A DNA stretch of 64,000 nucleotides from Limanda limanda. Lineage: Eukaryota > Chordata > Actinopteri > Pleuronectiformes > Pleuronectidae. Below, piece by piece: positions 12,101 to 26,600 of the stretch. Below the pieces are notes generated by a model. The model was not told the DNA's origin. It ran no database searches and was given only the letters and a program-made list of their open reading frames with translations. How positions within the stretch are numbered: the first letter of the stretch is position 1; every line of letters begins with the position of its first letter. The stretch covers positions 1,116,001-1,180,000 of the forward strand of contig NW_026870438.1 of the NCBI RefSeq assembly GCF_963576545.1, given 5' to 3'. Position numbers and translations under genes: made by a program.

Positions 12101-14490
12101 GCAAGTAGGCTCTACCCCCACTAAATGGGGTAGCGCGCATCGATCGGTACCATCCTTGAGCTTCTCCGACTTTCGGAAGGGTTAGGGTTAGGGTTAGGGA
12201 TGAAAGCACATAGGAGAAAGAGATATTCTTGAATAACTTTTTTTGTGAAGGTCGGAGAGACTTGCAAGTAGGCTCTACCCCCACTAAATGGGGTAGCGCG
12301 CATCGATCGGTACCATCCTTGAGCTTCTCCGACTTTCGGAAGGGTTAGGGTTAGGGTTAGGGATGAAAGCACATAGGAGAAAGAGATATTCTTGAATAAC
12401 TTTTTTTGTGAAGGTCGGAGAGACTTGCAAGTAGGCTCTACCCCCACTAAATGGGGTAGCGCGCATCGATCGGTACCATCCTTGAGCTTCTCCGACTTTC
12501 GGAAGGGTTAGGGTTAGGGTTAGGGATGAAAGCACATAGGAGAAAGAGATATTCTTGAATAACTTTTTTTGTGAAGGTCGGAGAGACTTGGAAAGTGGTT
12601 GCATCTGGACTAATTTGGGTCCTGCGGATCGATTGGTACCATCCCCGAGCTTGTACGACCTTCGGAAGAGGTCGACCGACGAAATTCCCCCAAATCTGAG
12701 GAGATATTCTTGAATAACTTTTTTTGTGAAGGTCGGAGAGACTTGCAAGTAGGCTCTACCCCCACTAAATGGGGTAGCGCGCATCGATCGGTACCATCCT
12801 TGAGCTTCTCCGACTTTCGGAAGGGTTAGGGTTAGGGTTAGGGATGAAAGCACATAGGAGAAAGAGATATTCTTGAATAACTTTTTTTGTGAAGGTCGGA
12901 GAGACTTGCAAGTAGGCTCTACCCCCACTAAATGGGGTAGCGCGCATCGATCGGTACCATCCTTGAGCTTCTCCGACTTTCGGAAGGGTTAGGGTTAGGG
13001 TTAGGGATGAAAGCACATAGGAGAAAGAGATATTCTTGAATAACTTTTTTTGTGAAGGTCGGAGAGACTTGCAAGTAGGCTCTACCCCCACTAAATGGGG
13101 TAGCGCGCATCGATCGGTACCATCCTTGAGCTTCTCCGACTTTCGGAAGGGTTAGGGTTAGGGTTAGGGATGAAAGCACATAGGAGAAAGAGATATTCTT
13201 GAATAACTTTTTTTGTGAAGGTCGGAGAGACTTGGAAAGTGGTTGCATCTGGACTAATTTGGGTCCTGCAGATCGATTGGTACCATGCCCGAGCTTGTAC
13301 GACCTTCGGAAGAGGTCGACCGACGAAATTCCCCCAAATCTGAGGAGATATTCTTGAATAACTTTTTTTGTGAAGGTCGGAGAGACTTGCAAGTAGGCTC
13401 TACCCCCACTAAATGGGGTAGCGCGCATCGATCGGTACCATCCTTGAGCTTCTCCGACTTTCGGAAGGGTTAGGGTTAGGGTTAGGGATGAAAGCACATA
13501 GGAGAAAGAGATATTCTTTAATAACTTTTTTTGTAAAGGTCGGAGAGACTTGGAAAGTGGTTGCATCTTGACTAATTTGGGTCCTGCGGATCGATTGGTA
13601 CCATCCCCGAGCTTGTACGACCTTCGGAAGAGGTCGACCGACGAAATTCCCCCAAATCTGAGGAGATATTCTTGAATAACTTTTTTTGTGAAGGTCGGAG
13701 AGACTTGCAAGTAGGCTCTACCCCCACTAAATGGGGTTGCGCGCATCGATCGGTACCATCCTTGAGCTTCTCCGACTTTCGGAAGGGTTAGGGTTAGGGT
13801 TAGGGATGAAAGCACATAGGAGAAAGAGATATTCTTGAATAACTTTTTTTTTGAAGGTCGGAGAGACTTGCAAGTAGGCTCTACCCCCACTAAATGGGGT
13901 AGCGCGCATCGATCGGTACCATCTTTGAGCTTCTCCGACTTTCGGAAGGGTTAGGGTTAGGGATGAAAGCACATAGGAGAAAGAGATATTCTTGAATAAC
14001 TTTTTTTGTGAAGGTCGGAGAGACTTGGAAAGTGGTTGCATCTGGACTAATTTGGGTCCTGCGGATCGATTGGTACCATCCCCGAGCTTGTACGACCTTC
14101 GGAAGAGGTCGACCGACGAAATTCCCCCAAATCTGAGGAGATATTCTTGAATAACTTTTTTTGTGAAGGTCGGAGAGACTTGCAAGTAGGCTCTACCCCC
14201 ACTAAATGGGGTTGCGCGCATCGATCAGTACCATCCTTGAGCTTCTCCGACTTTCGGAAGGGTTAGGGTTAGGGTTAGGGATGAAAGCACATAGGAGAAA
14301 GAGATATTCTTGAATAACTTTTTTTGTGAAGGTCGGAGAGACTTGCAAGTAGGCTCTACCCCCACTAAATGGGGTAGCGCGCATCGATCGGTACCATCCT
14401 TGAGCTTCTCCGACTTTCGGAAGGGTTAGGGTTAGGGTTAGGGATGAAAGCACATAGGAGAAAGAGATATTCTTGAATAACTTTTTTTGT

Positions 14491-16398
14491 GAAGGTCGGA
14501 GAGACTTGCAAGTAGGCTCTACCCCCACTAAATGGGGTAGCGCGCATCGATCGGTACCATCCTTGAGCTTCTCCGACTTTCGGAAGGGTTAGGGTTAGGG
14601 TTAGGGATGAAAGCACATAGGAGAAAGAGATATTCTTGAATAACTTTTTTTGTGAAGGTCGGAGAGACTTGGAAAGTGGTTGCATCTGGACTAATTTGGG
14701 TCCTGCGGATCGATTGGTACCATGCCCGAGCTTGTACGACCTTCGGAAGAGGTCGACCGACGAAATTCCCCCAAATCTGAGGAGATATTCTTGAATAACT
14801 TTTTTTGTGAAGGTCGGAGAGACTTGCAAGTAGGCTCTACCCCCACTAAATGGGGTAGCGCGCATCGATCGGTACCATCCTTGAGCTTCTCCGACTTTCG
14901 GAAGGGTTAGGGTTAGGGTTAGGGATGAAAGCACATAGGAGAAAGAGATATTCTTTAATAACTTTTTTTGTAAAGGTCGGAGAGACTTGGAAAGTGGTTG
15001 CATCTGGACTAATTTGGGTCCTGCAGATCGATTGGTACCATCCCCGAGCTTGTACGACCTTCGGAAGAGGTCGACCGACGAAATTCCCCCAAATCTGAGG
15101 AGATATTCTTGAATAACTTTTTTTGTGAAGGTCGGAGAGACTTGCAAGTAGGCTCTACCCCCACTAAATGGGGTAGCGCGCATCGATCGGTACCATCCTT
15201 GAGCTTCTCCGACTTTCGGAAGGGTTAGGGTTAGGGTTAGGGATGAAAGCACATAGGAGAAAGAGATATTCTTGAATAACTTTTTTTGTGAAGGTCGGAG
15301 AGACTTGGAAAGTGGTTGCATCTGGACTAATTGGGGTCCTGCGGATCGATTGGTACCATCCCCGAGCTTGTACGACCTTCGGAAAAGGTCGACCGACGAA
15401 ATTCCCCCAAATCTGAGGAGATATTCTTGAATAACTTTTTTTTTGAAGGTCGGAGAGACTTGCAAGTAGGCTCTACCCCCACTAAATGGGGTAGCGCGCA
15501 TCGATCGGTACCATCCTTGAGCTTCTCCGACTTTCGGAAGGGTTAGGGTTAGGGTTAGGGATGAAAGCACATAGGAGAAAGAGATATTCTTGAATAACTT
15601 TTTTTGTGAAGGTCGGAGAGACTTGGAAAGTGGTTGCATCTGGACTAATTTGGGTCCTGCGGATCGATTGGTACCATGCCCGAGCTTGTACGACCTTCGG
15701 AAGAGGTCGACCGACGAAATTCCCCCAAATCTGAGGAGATATTCTTGAATAACTTTTTTTGTGAAGGTCGGAGAGACTTGCAAGTAGGCTCTACCCCCAC
15801 TAAATGGGGTAGCACGCATCGATCGGTACCATCCTTGAGCTTCTCCGACTTTCGGAAGGGTTAGGGTTAGGGTTAGGGATGAAAGCACATAGGAGAAAGA
15901 GATATTCTTGAATAACTTTTTTTGTGAAGGTCGGAGAGACTTGGAAAGTGGTTGCATCTGGACTAATTGGGGTCCTGCGGATCGATTGGTACCATCCCCG
16001 AGCTTGTACGACCTTCGGAAGAGGTCGACCGACGAAATTCCCCCAAATCTGAGGAGATATTCTTGAATAACTTTTTTTTTGAAGGTCGGAGAGACTTGCA
16101 AGTAGGCTCTACCCCCACTAAATGGGGTAGCGCGCATCGATCGGTACCATCCTTGAGCTTCTCCGACTTTCGGAAGGGTTAGGGTTAGGGTTAGGGATGA
16201 AAGCACATAGGAGAAAGAGATATTCTTGAATAACTTTTTTTGTGAAGGTCGGAGAGACTTGGAAAGTGGTTGCATCTGGACTAATTTGGGTCCTGCGGAT
16301 CGATTGGTACCATCCCCGAGCTTGTACGACCTTCGGAAGAGGTCGACCGACGAAATTCCCCCAAATCTGAGGAGATATTCTTGAATAACTTTTTTTGT
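14491..16398 (+). repeat. Six AB dimers in a row (318-bp period), copy 1
   Basis: Strict alternation A-B for six dimers. The B monomers fall into subtypes: CCATGCCC at 14654 and 15608, and AATTGGGG at 15290 and 15926. The dimers themselves therefore duplicated in larger units (954 and 636 bp). Because 318 is divisible by three and both monomers lack stops in one minus-strand frame, this run gives a 744-codon open frame (14365-16599) with a 106-residue period. I treat that frame as non-genic. Confidence 0.9.
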
Positions 16399-17205
16399 GA
16401 AGGTCGGAGAGACTTGCAAGTAGGCTGTACCCCCACTAAATGGGGTTGCGCGCATCGATCGGTACCATCCTTGAGCTTCTCCGACTTTCGGAAGGGTTAG
16501 GGTTAGGGTTAGGGATGAAAGCACATAGGAGAAAGAGATATTCTTGAATAACTTTTTTTGTGAAGGTCGGAGAGACTTGCAAGTAGGCTCTACCCCCACT
16601 AAATGGGGTAACGCGCATCGATCGGTACCATCCTTGAGCTTATCCGACTTTCGGAAGGGTTAGGGTTAGGGTTAGGGATGAAAGCACATAGGAGAAAGAG
16701 ATATTCTTGAATAACTTTTTTTGTGAAGGTCGGAGAGACTTGGAAAGTGGTTGCATCTGGACTAATTTGGGTCCTGCGGATCGATTGGTACCATCCCCGA
16801 GCTTGTACGACCTTTGGAAGAGGTCGACCGACGAAATTCCCCCAAATCTGAGGAGATATTCTTGAATAACTTTTTTTGTGAAGGTCGGAGAGACTTGCAA
16901 GTAGGCTCTACCCCCACTAAATGGGGTTGCGCACATCGATCGGTACCATCCTTGAGCTTCTCCGACTTTCGGAAGGGTTAGGGTTAGGGTTAGGGATGAA
17001 AGCACATAGGAGAAAGAGATATTCTTGAATAACTTTTTTTGTGAAGGTCGGAGAGACTTGCAAGTAGGCTCTACCCCCACTAAATGGGGTAGCGCGCATC
17101 GATCGGTACCATCCTTGAGCTTCTCCGACTTTCGGAAGGGTTAGGGTTAGGGTTAGGGATGAAAGCACATAGGAGAAAGAGATATTCTTGAATAACTTTT
17201 TTTGT

Positions 17206-17686
17206 GAAGGTCGGAGAGACTTGCAAGTAGGCTCTACCCCCACTAAATGGGGTAGCGCGCATCGATCGGTACCATCCTTGAGCTTCTCCGACTTTCGGAA
17301 GGGTTGGGTTAGGGTTAGGGATGAAAGCACATAGGAGAAAGAGATATTCTTGAATAACTTTTTTTGTGAAGGTCGGAGAGACTTGCAAGTAGGCTCTACC
17401 CCCACTAAATGGGGTAGCGCGCATCGATCGGTACCATCCTTGAGCTTCTCCGACTTTCGGAAGGGTTAGGGTTAGGGTTAGGGATGAAAGCACATAGGAG
17501 AAAGAGATATTCTTGAATAACTTTTTTTGTGAAGGTCGGAGAGACTTGGAAAGTGGATTGCATCTGGACTAATTTGGGTCCTGCGGATCGATTGGTACCA
17601 TCCCCGAGCTTGTACGACCTTCGGAAGAGGTCGACCGACGAAATTCCCCCAAATCTGAGGAGATATTCTTGAATAACTTTTTTTGT
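17206..17686 (+). repeat. 481-bp AAB spacer between the large copies
   Basis: Two A and one B lie between the large copies. The first A (17206-17367) has lost one base in its telomere block, giving GGGTTGGGTTA. The B (17531-17686) has gained one A, reading AAAGTGGATTGC, so it is 156 bp. Neither change is seen elsewhere in the window. The equivalent place after copy 2 (30694 onward) has the same AAAB order but different variants. Confidence 0.85.
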
Positions 17687-20600
17687 GAAGGTCGGAGAGA
17701 CTTGCAAGTAGGCTCTACCCCCACTAAATGGGGTAGCGCGCATCGATCGGTACCATCCTTGAGCTTCTCCGACTTTCGGAAGGGTTAGGGTTAGGGTTAG
17801 GGATGAAAGCACATAGGAGAAAGAGATATTCTTGAATAACTTTTTTTGTGAAGGTCGGAGAGACTTGCAAGTAGGCTCTACCCCCACTAAATGGGGTAGC
17901 GCGCATCGATCGGTACCATCCTTGAGCTTCTCCGACTTTCGGAAGGGTTAGGGTTAGGGTTAGGGATGAAAGCACATAGGAGAAAGAGATATTCTTGAAT
18001 AACTTTTTTTGTGAAGGTCGGAGAGACTTGCAAGTAGGCTCTACCCCCACTAAATGGGGTAGCGCGCATCGATCGGTACCATCCTTGAGCTTCTCCGACT
18101 TTCGGAAGGGTTAGGGTTAGGGTTAGGGATGAAAGCACATAGGAGAAAGAGATATTCTTGAATAACTTTTTTTGTGAAGGTCGGAGAGACTTGCAAGTAG
18201 GCTCTACCCCCACTAAATGGGGTAGCGCGCATCGATCGGTACCATCCTTGAGCTTCTCCGACTTTCGGAAGGGTTAGGGTTAGGGTTAGGGATGAAAGCA
18301 CATAGGAGAAAGAGATATTCTTGAATAACTTTTTTTGTGAAGGTCGGAGAGACTTGGAAAGTGGTTGCATCTGGACTAATTTGGGTCCTGCGGATCGATT
18401 GGTACCATCCCCGAGCTTGTACGACCTTCGGAAGAGGTCGACCGACGAAATTCCCCCAAATCTGAGGAGATATTCTTGAATAACTTTTTTTGTGAAGGTC
18501 GGAGAGACTTGCAAGTAGGCTCTACCCCCACTAAATGGGGTTGCGCGCATCGATCGGTACCATCCTTGAGCTTCTCCGACTTTCGGAAGGGTTAGGGTTA
18601 GGGTTAGGGATGAAAGCACATAGGAGAAAGAGATATTCTTGAATAACTTTTTTTGTGAAGGTCGGAGAGACTTGCAAGTAGGCTTTACCCCCACTAAATG
18701 GGGTAGCGCGCATCGATCGGTACCATCCTTGAGCTTCTCCGACTTTCGGAAGGGTTAGGGTTAGGGTTAGGGATGAAAGCACATAGGAGAAAGAGATATT
18801 CTTGAATAACTTTTTTTGTGAAGGTCGGAGAGACTTGCAAGTAGGCTCTACCCCCACTAAATGGGGTAGCGCGCATCGATCGGTACCATCCTTGAGCTTC
18901 TCCGACTTTCGGAAGGGTTAGGGTTAGGGTTAGGGATGAAAGCACATAGGAGAAAGAGATATTCTTGAATAACTTTTTTTGTGAAGGTCGGAGAGACTTG
19001 CAAGTAGGCTCTACCCCCACTAAATGGGGTAGCGCGCATCGATCGGTACCATCCTTGAGCTTCTCCGACTTTCGGAAGGGTTAGGGTTAGGGTTAGGGAT
19101 GAAAGCACATAGGAGAAAGAGATATTCTTGAATAACTTTTTTTGTGAAGGTCGGAGAGACTTGCAAGTAGGCTCTACCCCCACTAAATGGGGTAGCGCGC
19201 ATCGATCGGTACCATCCTTGAGCTTCTCCGACTTTCGGAAGGGTTAGGGTTAGGGTTAGGGATGAAAGCACATAGGAGAAAGAGATATTCTTGAATAACT
19301 TTTTTTGTGAAGGTCGGAGAGACTTGAAAAGTGGTTGCATCTGGACTAATTTGGGTCCTGCGGATCGATTGGTACCATCCCCGAGCTTGTACGACCTTCG
19401 GAAGAGGTCGACCGACGAAATTCCCCCAAATCTGAGGAGATATTCTTGAATAACTTTTTTTGTGAAGGTCGGAGAGACTTGCAAGTAGGCTCTACCCCCA
19501 CTAAATGGGGTTGCGCGCATCGATCGGTACCATCCTTGAGCTTCTCCGACTTTCGGAAGGGTTAGGGTTAGGGTTAGGGATGAAAGCACATAGGAGAAAG
19601 AGATATTCTTGAATAACTTTTTTTGTGAAGGTCGGAGAGACTTGCAAGTAGGCTCTACCCCCACTAAATGGGGTAGTGCGCATCGATCGGTACCATCCTT
19701 GAGCTTCTCCGACTTTCGGAAGGGTTAGGGTTAGGGTTAGGGATGAAAGCACATAGGAGAAAGAGATATTCTTGAATAACTTTTTTTGTGAAGGTCGGAG
19801 AGACTTGGAAAGTGGTTGCATCTGGACTAATTTGGGTCCTGCGGATCGATTGGTACCATCCCCGAGCTTGTACGACCTTCGGAAGAGGTCGACCGACGAA
19901 ATTCCCCCAAATCTGAGGAGATATTCTTGAATAACTTTTTTTGTGAAGGTCGGAGAGACTTGCAAGTAGGCTCTACCCCCACTAAATGGGGTTGCGCGCA
20001 TCGATCGGTACCATCCTTGAGCTTCTCCGACTTTCGGAAGGGTTAGGGTTAGGGTTAGGGATGAAAGCACATAGGAGAAAGAGATATTCTTGAATAACTT
20101 TTTTTGTGAAGGTCGGAGAGACTTGCAAGTAGGCTCTACCCCCACTAAATGGGGTAGCGCGCATCGATCGGTACCATCCTTGAGCTTCTCCGACTTTCGG
20201 AAGGGTTAGGGTTAGGGTTAGGGATGAAAGCACATAGGAGAAAGAGATATTCTTGAATAACTTTTTTTGTGAAGGTCGGAGAGACTTGCAAGTAGGCTCT
20301 ACCCCCACTAAATGGGGTAGCGCGCATCGATCGGTACCATCTTTGAGCTTCTCCGACTTTCGGAAGGGTTAGGGTTAGGGTTAGGGATGAAAGCACATAG
20401 GAGAAAGAGATATTCTTGAATAACTTTTTTTGTGAAGGTCGGAGAGACTTGGAAAGTGGTTGCATCTGGACTAATTTGGGTCCTGCGGATCGATTGGTAC
20501 AATCCCCGAGCTTGTACGACCTTCGGAAGAGGTCGACCGACGAAATTCCCCCAAATCTGAGGAGATATTCTTGAATAACTTTTTTTGTGAAGGTCGGAGA

Positions 20601-23600
20601 GACTTGCAAGTAGGCTCTACCCCCACTAAATGGGGTTGCACGCATCGATCGGTACCATCCTTGAGCTTCTCCGACTTTCGGAAGGGTTAGGGTTAGGGTT
20701 AGGGATGAAAGCACATAGGAGAAAGAGATATTCTTGAATAACTTTTTTTGTGAAGGTCGGAGAGACTTGCAAGTAGGCTCTACCCCCACTAAATGGGGTA
20801 GCGCGCATCGATCGGTACCATCCTTGAGCTTCTCCGACTTTCGGAAGGGTTAGGGTTAGGGTTAGGGATGAAAGCACATAGGAGAAAGAGATATTCTTGA
20901 ATAACTTTTTTTGTGAAGGTCGGAGAGACTTGGAAAGTGGTTGCATCTGGACTAATTTGGGTCCTGCGGATCGATTGGTACCATCCCCGAGCTTGTACGA
21001 CCTTCGGAAGAGGTCGACCGACGAAATTCCCCCAAATCTGAGGAGATATTCTTGAATAACTTTTTTTGTGAAGGTCGGAGAGACTTGCAAGTAGGCTCTA
21101 CCCCCACTAAATGGGGTTGCGCGCATCGATCGGTACCATCCTTGAGCTTCTCCGACTTTCGGAAGGGTTAGGGTTAGGGTTAGGGATGAAAGCACATAGG
21201 AGAAAGAGATATTCTTGAATAACTTTTTTTGTGAAGGTCGGAGAGACTTGCAAGTAGGCTCTACCCCCACTAAATGGGGTAGCGCGCATCGATCGGTACC
21301 ATCCTTGAGCTTCTCCGACTTTCGGAAGGGTTAGGGTTAGGGTTAGGGATGAAAGCACATAGGAGAAAGAGATATTCTTGAATAACTTTTTTTGTGAAGG
21401 TCGGAGAGACTTGCAAGTAGGCTCTACCCCCACTAAATGGGGTAGCGCGCATCGATCGGTACCATCCTTGAGCTTCTCCGACTTTCGGAAGGGTTAGGGT
21501 TAGGGTTAGGGATGAAAGCACATAGGAGAAAGAGATATTCTTGAATAACTTTTTTTGTGAAGGTCGGAGAGACTTGCAAGTAGGCTCTACCCCCACTAAA
21601 TGGGGTAGCGCGCATCGATCGGTACCATCCTTGAGCTTCTCCGACTTTCGGAAGGGTTAGGGTTAGGGTTAGGGATGAAAGCACATAGGAGAAAGAGATA
21701 TTCTTGAATAACTTTTTTTGTGAAGGTCGGAGAGACTTGCAAGTAGGCTCTACCCCCACTAAATGGGGTAGCGCGCATCGATCGGTACCATCCTTGAGCT
21801 TCTCCGACTTTCGGAAGGGTTAGGGTTAGGGTTAGGGATGAAAGCACATAGGAGAAAGAGATATTCTTGAATAACTTTTTTTGTGAAGGTCGGAGAGACT
21901 TGGAAAGTGGTTGCATCTGGACTAATTTGGGTCCTGCGGATCGATTGGTACCATCCCCGAGCTTGTACGACCTTCGGAAGAGGTCGACCGACGAAATTCC
22001 CCCAAATCTGAGGAGATATTCTTGAATAACTTTTTTTGTGAAGGTCGGAGAGACTTGCAAGTAGGCTCTACCCCCACTAAATGGGGTAGCGCGCATCGAT
22101 CGGTACCATCCTTGAGCTTCTCCGACTTTCGGAAGGGTTAGGGTTAGGGATGAAAGCACATAGGAGAAAGAGATATTCTTGAATAACTTTTTTTGTGAAG
22201 GTCGGAGAGACTTGCAAGTAGGCTCTACCCCCACTAAATGGGGTAGCGCGCATCGATCGGTACCATCCTTGAGCTTCTCCGACTTTCGGAAGGGTTAGGG
22301 TTAGGGTTAGGGATGAAAGCACATAGGAGAAAGAGATATTCTTGAATAACTTTTTTTGTGAAGGTCGGAGAGACTTGCAAGTAGGCTCTACCCCCACTAA
22401 ATGGGGTAGCGCGCATCGATCGGTACCATCCTTGAGCTTCTCCGACTTTCGGAAGGGTTAGGGTTAGGGTTAGGGATGAAAGCACATAGGAGAAAGAGAT
22501 ATTCTTGAATAACTTTTTTTGTGAAGGTCGGAGAGACTTGGAAAGTGGTTGCATCTGGACTAATTTGGGTCCTGCAGATCGATTGGTACCATGCCCGAGC
22601 TTGTACGACCTTCGGAAGAGGTCGACCGACGAAATTCCCCCAAATCTGAGGAGATATTCTTGAATAACTTTTTTTGTGAAGGTCGGAGAGACTTGCAAGT
22701 AGGCTCTACCCCCACTAAATGGGGTAGCGCGCATCGATCGGTACCATCCTTGAGCTTCTCCGACTTTCGGAAGGGTTATGGTTAGGGTTAGGGATGAAAG
22801 CACATAGGAGAAAGAGATATTCTTGAATAACTTTTTTTGTGAAGGTCGGAGAGACTTGCAAGTAGGCTCTACCCCCACTAAATGGGGTAGCGCGCATCGA
22901 TCGGTACCATCCTTGAGCTTCTCCGACTTTCGGAAGGGTTAGGGTTAGGGTTAGGGATGAAAGCACATAGGAGAAAGAGATATTCTTGAATAACTTTTTT
23001 TGTGAAGGTCGGAGAGACTTGGAAAGTGGTTGCATCTGGACTAATTTGGGTCCTGCGGATCGATTGGTACCATCCCCGAGCTTGTACGACCTTCGGAAGA
23101 GGTCGACCGACGAAATTCCCCCAAATCTGAGGAGATATTCTTGAATAACTTTTTTTGTGAAGGTCGGAGAGACTTGCAAGTAGGCTCTACCCCCACTAAA
23201 TGGGGTTGCGCGCATCGATCGGTACCATCCTTGAGCTTCTCCGACTTTCGGAAGGGTTAGGGTTAGGGTTAGGGATGAAAGCACATAGGAGAAAGAGATA
23301 TTCTTGAATAACTTTTTTTGTGAAGGTCGGAGAGACTTGCAAGTAGGCTCTACCCCCACTAAATGGGGTAGTGCGCATCGATCGGTACCATCCTTGAGCT
23401 TCTCCGACTTTCGGAAGGGTTAGGGTTAGGGTTAGGGATGAAAGCACATAGGAGAAAGAGATATTCTTGAATAACTTTTTTTGTGAAGGTCGGAGAGACT
23501 TGAAAAGTGGTTGCATCTGGACTAATTTGGGTCCTGCGGATCGATTGGTACCATCCCCGAGCTTGTACGACCTTCGGAAGAGGTCGACCGACGAAATTCC

Positions 23601-26600
23601 CCCAAATCTGAGGAGATATTCTTGAATAACTTTTTTTGTGAAGGTCGGAGAGACTTGCAAGTAGGCTCTACCCCCACTAAATGGGGTAGCGCGCATCGAT
23701 CGGTACCATCCTTGAGCTTCTCCGACTTTCGGAAGGGTTAGGGTTAGGGTTAGGGATGAAAGCACATAGGAGAAAGAGATATTCTTGAATAACTTTTTTT
23801 GTGAAGGTCGGAGAGACTTGCAAGTAGGCTCTACCCCCACTAAATGGGGTAGCGCGCATCGATCGGTACCATCCTTGAGCTTCTCCGACTTTCGGAAGGG
23901 TTAGGGTTAGGGTTAGGGATGAAAGCACATAGGAGAAAGAGATATTCTTGAATAACTTTTTTTGTGAAGGTCGGAGAGACTTGGAAAGTGGTTGCATCTG
24001 GACTAATTTGGGTCCTGCGGATCGATTGGTACAATCCCCGAGCTTGTACGACCTTCGGAAGAGGTCGACCGACGAAATTCCCCCAAATCTGAGGAGATAT
24101 TCTTGAATAACTTTTTTTGTGAAGGTCGGAGAGACTTGCAAGTAGGCTTTACCCCCACTAAATGGGGTTGCGCGCATCGATCGGTACCATCCTTGAGCTT
24201 CTCCGACTTTCGGAAGGGTTAGGGTTAGGGTTAGGGATGAAAGCACATAGGAGAAAGAGATATTCTTGAATAACTTTTTTTGTGAAGGTCGGAGAGACTT
24301 GCAAGTAGGCTCTACCCCCACTAAATGGGGTAGCGCGCATCGATCGGTACCATCCTTGAGCTTCTCCGACTTTCGGAAGGGTTAGGGTTAGGGTTAGGGA
24401 TGAAAGCACATAGGAGAAAGAGATATTCTTGAATAACTTTTTTTGTGAAGGTCGGAGAGACTTGGAAAGTGGTTGCATCTGGACTAATTTGGGTCCTGCG
24501 GATCGATTGGTACCATCCCCGAGCTTGTACGACCTTCGGAAGAGGTCGACCGACGAAATTCCCCCAAATCTGAGGAGATATTCTTGAATAACTTTTTTTG
24601 TGAAGGTCGGAGAGACTTGCAAGTAGGCTCTACCCCCACTAAATGGGGTTGCGCGCATCGATCGGTACCATCCTTGAGCTTCTCCGACTTTCGGAAGGGT
24701 TAGGGTTAGGGTTAGGGATGAAAGCACATAGGAGAAAGAGATATTCTTGAATAACTTTTTTTGTGAAGGTCGGAGAGACTTGCAAGTAGGCTCTACCCCC
24801 ACTAAATGGGGTAGCGCGCATCGATCGGTACCATCCTTGAGCTTCTCCGACTTTCGGAAGGGTTAGGGTTAGGGTTAGGGATGAAAGCACATAGGAGAAA
24901 GAGATATTCTTGAATAACTTTTTTTGTGAAGGTCGGAGAGACTTGCAAGTAGGCTCTACCCCCACTAAATGGGGTAGCGCGCATCGATCGGTACCATCCT
25001 TGAGCTTCTCCGACTTTCGGAAGGGTTAGGGTTAGGGTTAGGGATGAAAGCACATAGGAGAAAGAGATATTCTTGAATAACTTTTTTTGTGAAGGTCGGA
25101 GAGACTTGCAAGTAGGCTCTACCCCCACTAAATGGGGTAGCGCGCATCGATCGGTACCATCCTTGAGCTTCTCCGACTTTCGGAAGGGTTAGGGTTAGGG
25201 TTAGGGATGAAAGCACATAGGAGAAAGAGATATTCTTGAATAACTTTTTTTGTGAAGGTCGGAGAGACTTGCAAGTAGGCTCTACCCCCACTAAATGGGG
25301 TAGCGCGCATCGATCGGTACCATCCTTGAGCTTCTCCGACTTTCGGAAGGGTTAGGGTTAGGGTTAGGGATGAAAGCACATAGGAGAAAGAGATATTCTT
25401 GAATAACTTTTTTTGTGAAGGTCGGAGAGACTTGGAAAGTGGTTGCATCTGGACTAATTTGGGTCCTGCGGATCGATTGGTACCATCCCCGAGCTTGTAC
25501 GACCTTCGGAAGAGGTCGACCGACGAAATTCCCCCAAATCTGAGGAGATATTCTTGAATAACTTTTTTTGTGAAGGTCGGAGAGACTTGCAAGTAGGCTC
25601 TACCCCCACTAAATGGGGTAGCGCGCATCGATCGGTACCATCCTTGAGCTTCTCCGACTTTCGGAAGGGTTAGGGTTAGGGTTAGGGATGAAAGCACATA
25701 GGAGAAAGAGATATTCTTGAATAACTTTTTTTGTGAAGGTCGGAGAGACTTGCAAGTAGGCTCTACCCCCACTAAATGGGGTAGCGCGCATCGATCGGTA
25801 CCATCCTTGAGCTTCTCCGACTTTCGGAAGGGTTAGGGTTAGGGTTAGGGATGAAAGCACATAGGAGAAAGAGATATTCTTGAATAACTTTTTTTGTGAA
25901 GGTCGGAGAGACTTGCAAGTAGGCTCTACCCCCACTAAATGGGGTAGCGCGCATCGATCGGTACCATCCTTGAGCTTCTCCGACTTTCGGAAGGGTTAGG
26001 GTTAGGGTTAGGGATGAAAGCACATAGGAGAAAGAGATATTCTTGAATAACTTTTTTTGTGAAGGTCGGAGAGACTTGGAAAGTGGTTGCATCTGGACTA
26101 ATTTGGGTCCTGCAGATCGATTGGTACCATGCCCGAGCTTGTACGACCTTCGGAAGAGGTCGACCGACGAAATTCCCCCAAATCTGAGGAGATATTCTTG
26201 AATAACTTTTTTTGTGAAGGTCGGAGAGACTTGCAAGTAGGCTCTACCCCCACTAAATGGGGTAGCGCGCATCGATCGGTACCATCCTTGAGCTTCTCCG
26301 ACTTTCGGAAGGGTTAGGGTTAGGGTTAGGGATGAAAGCACATAGGAGAAAGAGATATTCTTGAATAACTTTTTTTGTGAAGGTCGGAGAGACTTGCAAG
26401 TAGGCTCTACCCCCACTAAATGGGGTAGCGCGCATCGATCGGTACCATCCTTGAGCTTCTCCGACTTTCGGAAGGGTTAGGGTTAGGGTTAGGGATGAAA
26501 GCACATAGGAGAAAGAGATATTCTTGAATAACTTTTTTTGTGAAGGTCGGAGAGACTTGCAAGTAGGCTCTACCCCCACTAAATGGGGTAGCGCGCATCG

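Larger units (their letters stand above)
4680..17205 (+). repeat. Large duplication, copy 1 (about 12.5 kb)
   Basis: Monomer order and private variants match 17687-30693. The offset is 13,007 bp up to about 10.6 kb, 12,844 bp from about 10.9 to 12.8 kb, and 13,488 bp from about 12.9 to 17.2 kb. Each step in the offset is a whole number of monomers: this copy has one more A near 10.7-10.9 kb and lacks one AAAB block (644 bp) near 12.9 kb. Shared rare variants include CTTTACC near 5679, GCACGC near 7632, the short A at 9033 and 13853, and CTGTACC near 16426. Private changes include TTCTGAAGG near 11275 and CTACTCCC near 10665. The left boundary is ambiguous within identical A monomers. Confidence 0.9.

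Noticed and set aside
14365..16599. 744-codon minus-strand open frame, and the many 108-, 214- and 320-codon relatives
   Set aside because: They exist because AB is divisible by three and the monomers lack stops in one frame. They start at GTG, include translated telomere repeats, overlap each other by one base, and end wherever monomer order changes. No domain is recognisable and there is no separate promoter or gene structure.
17206..17686. Treating the AAB spacer as a distinct element separating the two large copies
   Set aside because: It consists of ordinary A and B monomers with two single-base indels. It is probably a diverged edge of copy 1 rather than a separate element.
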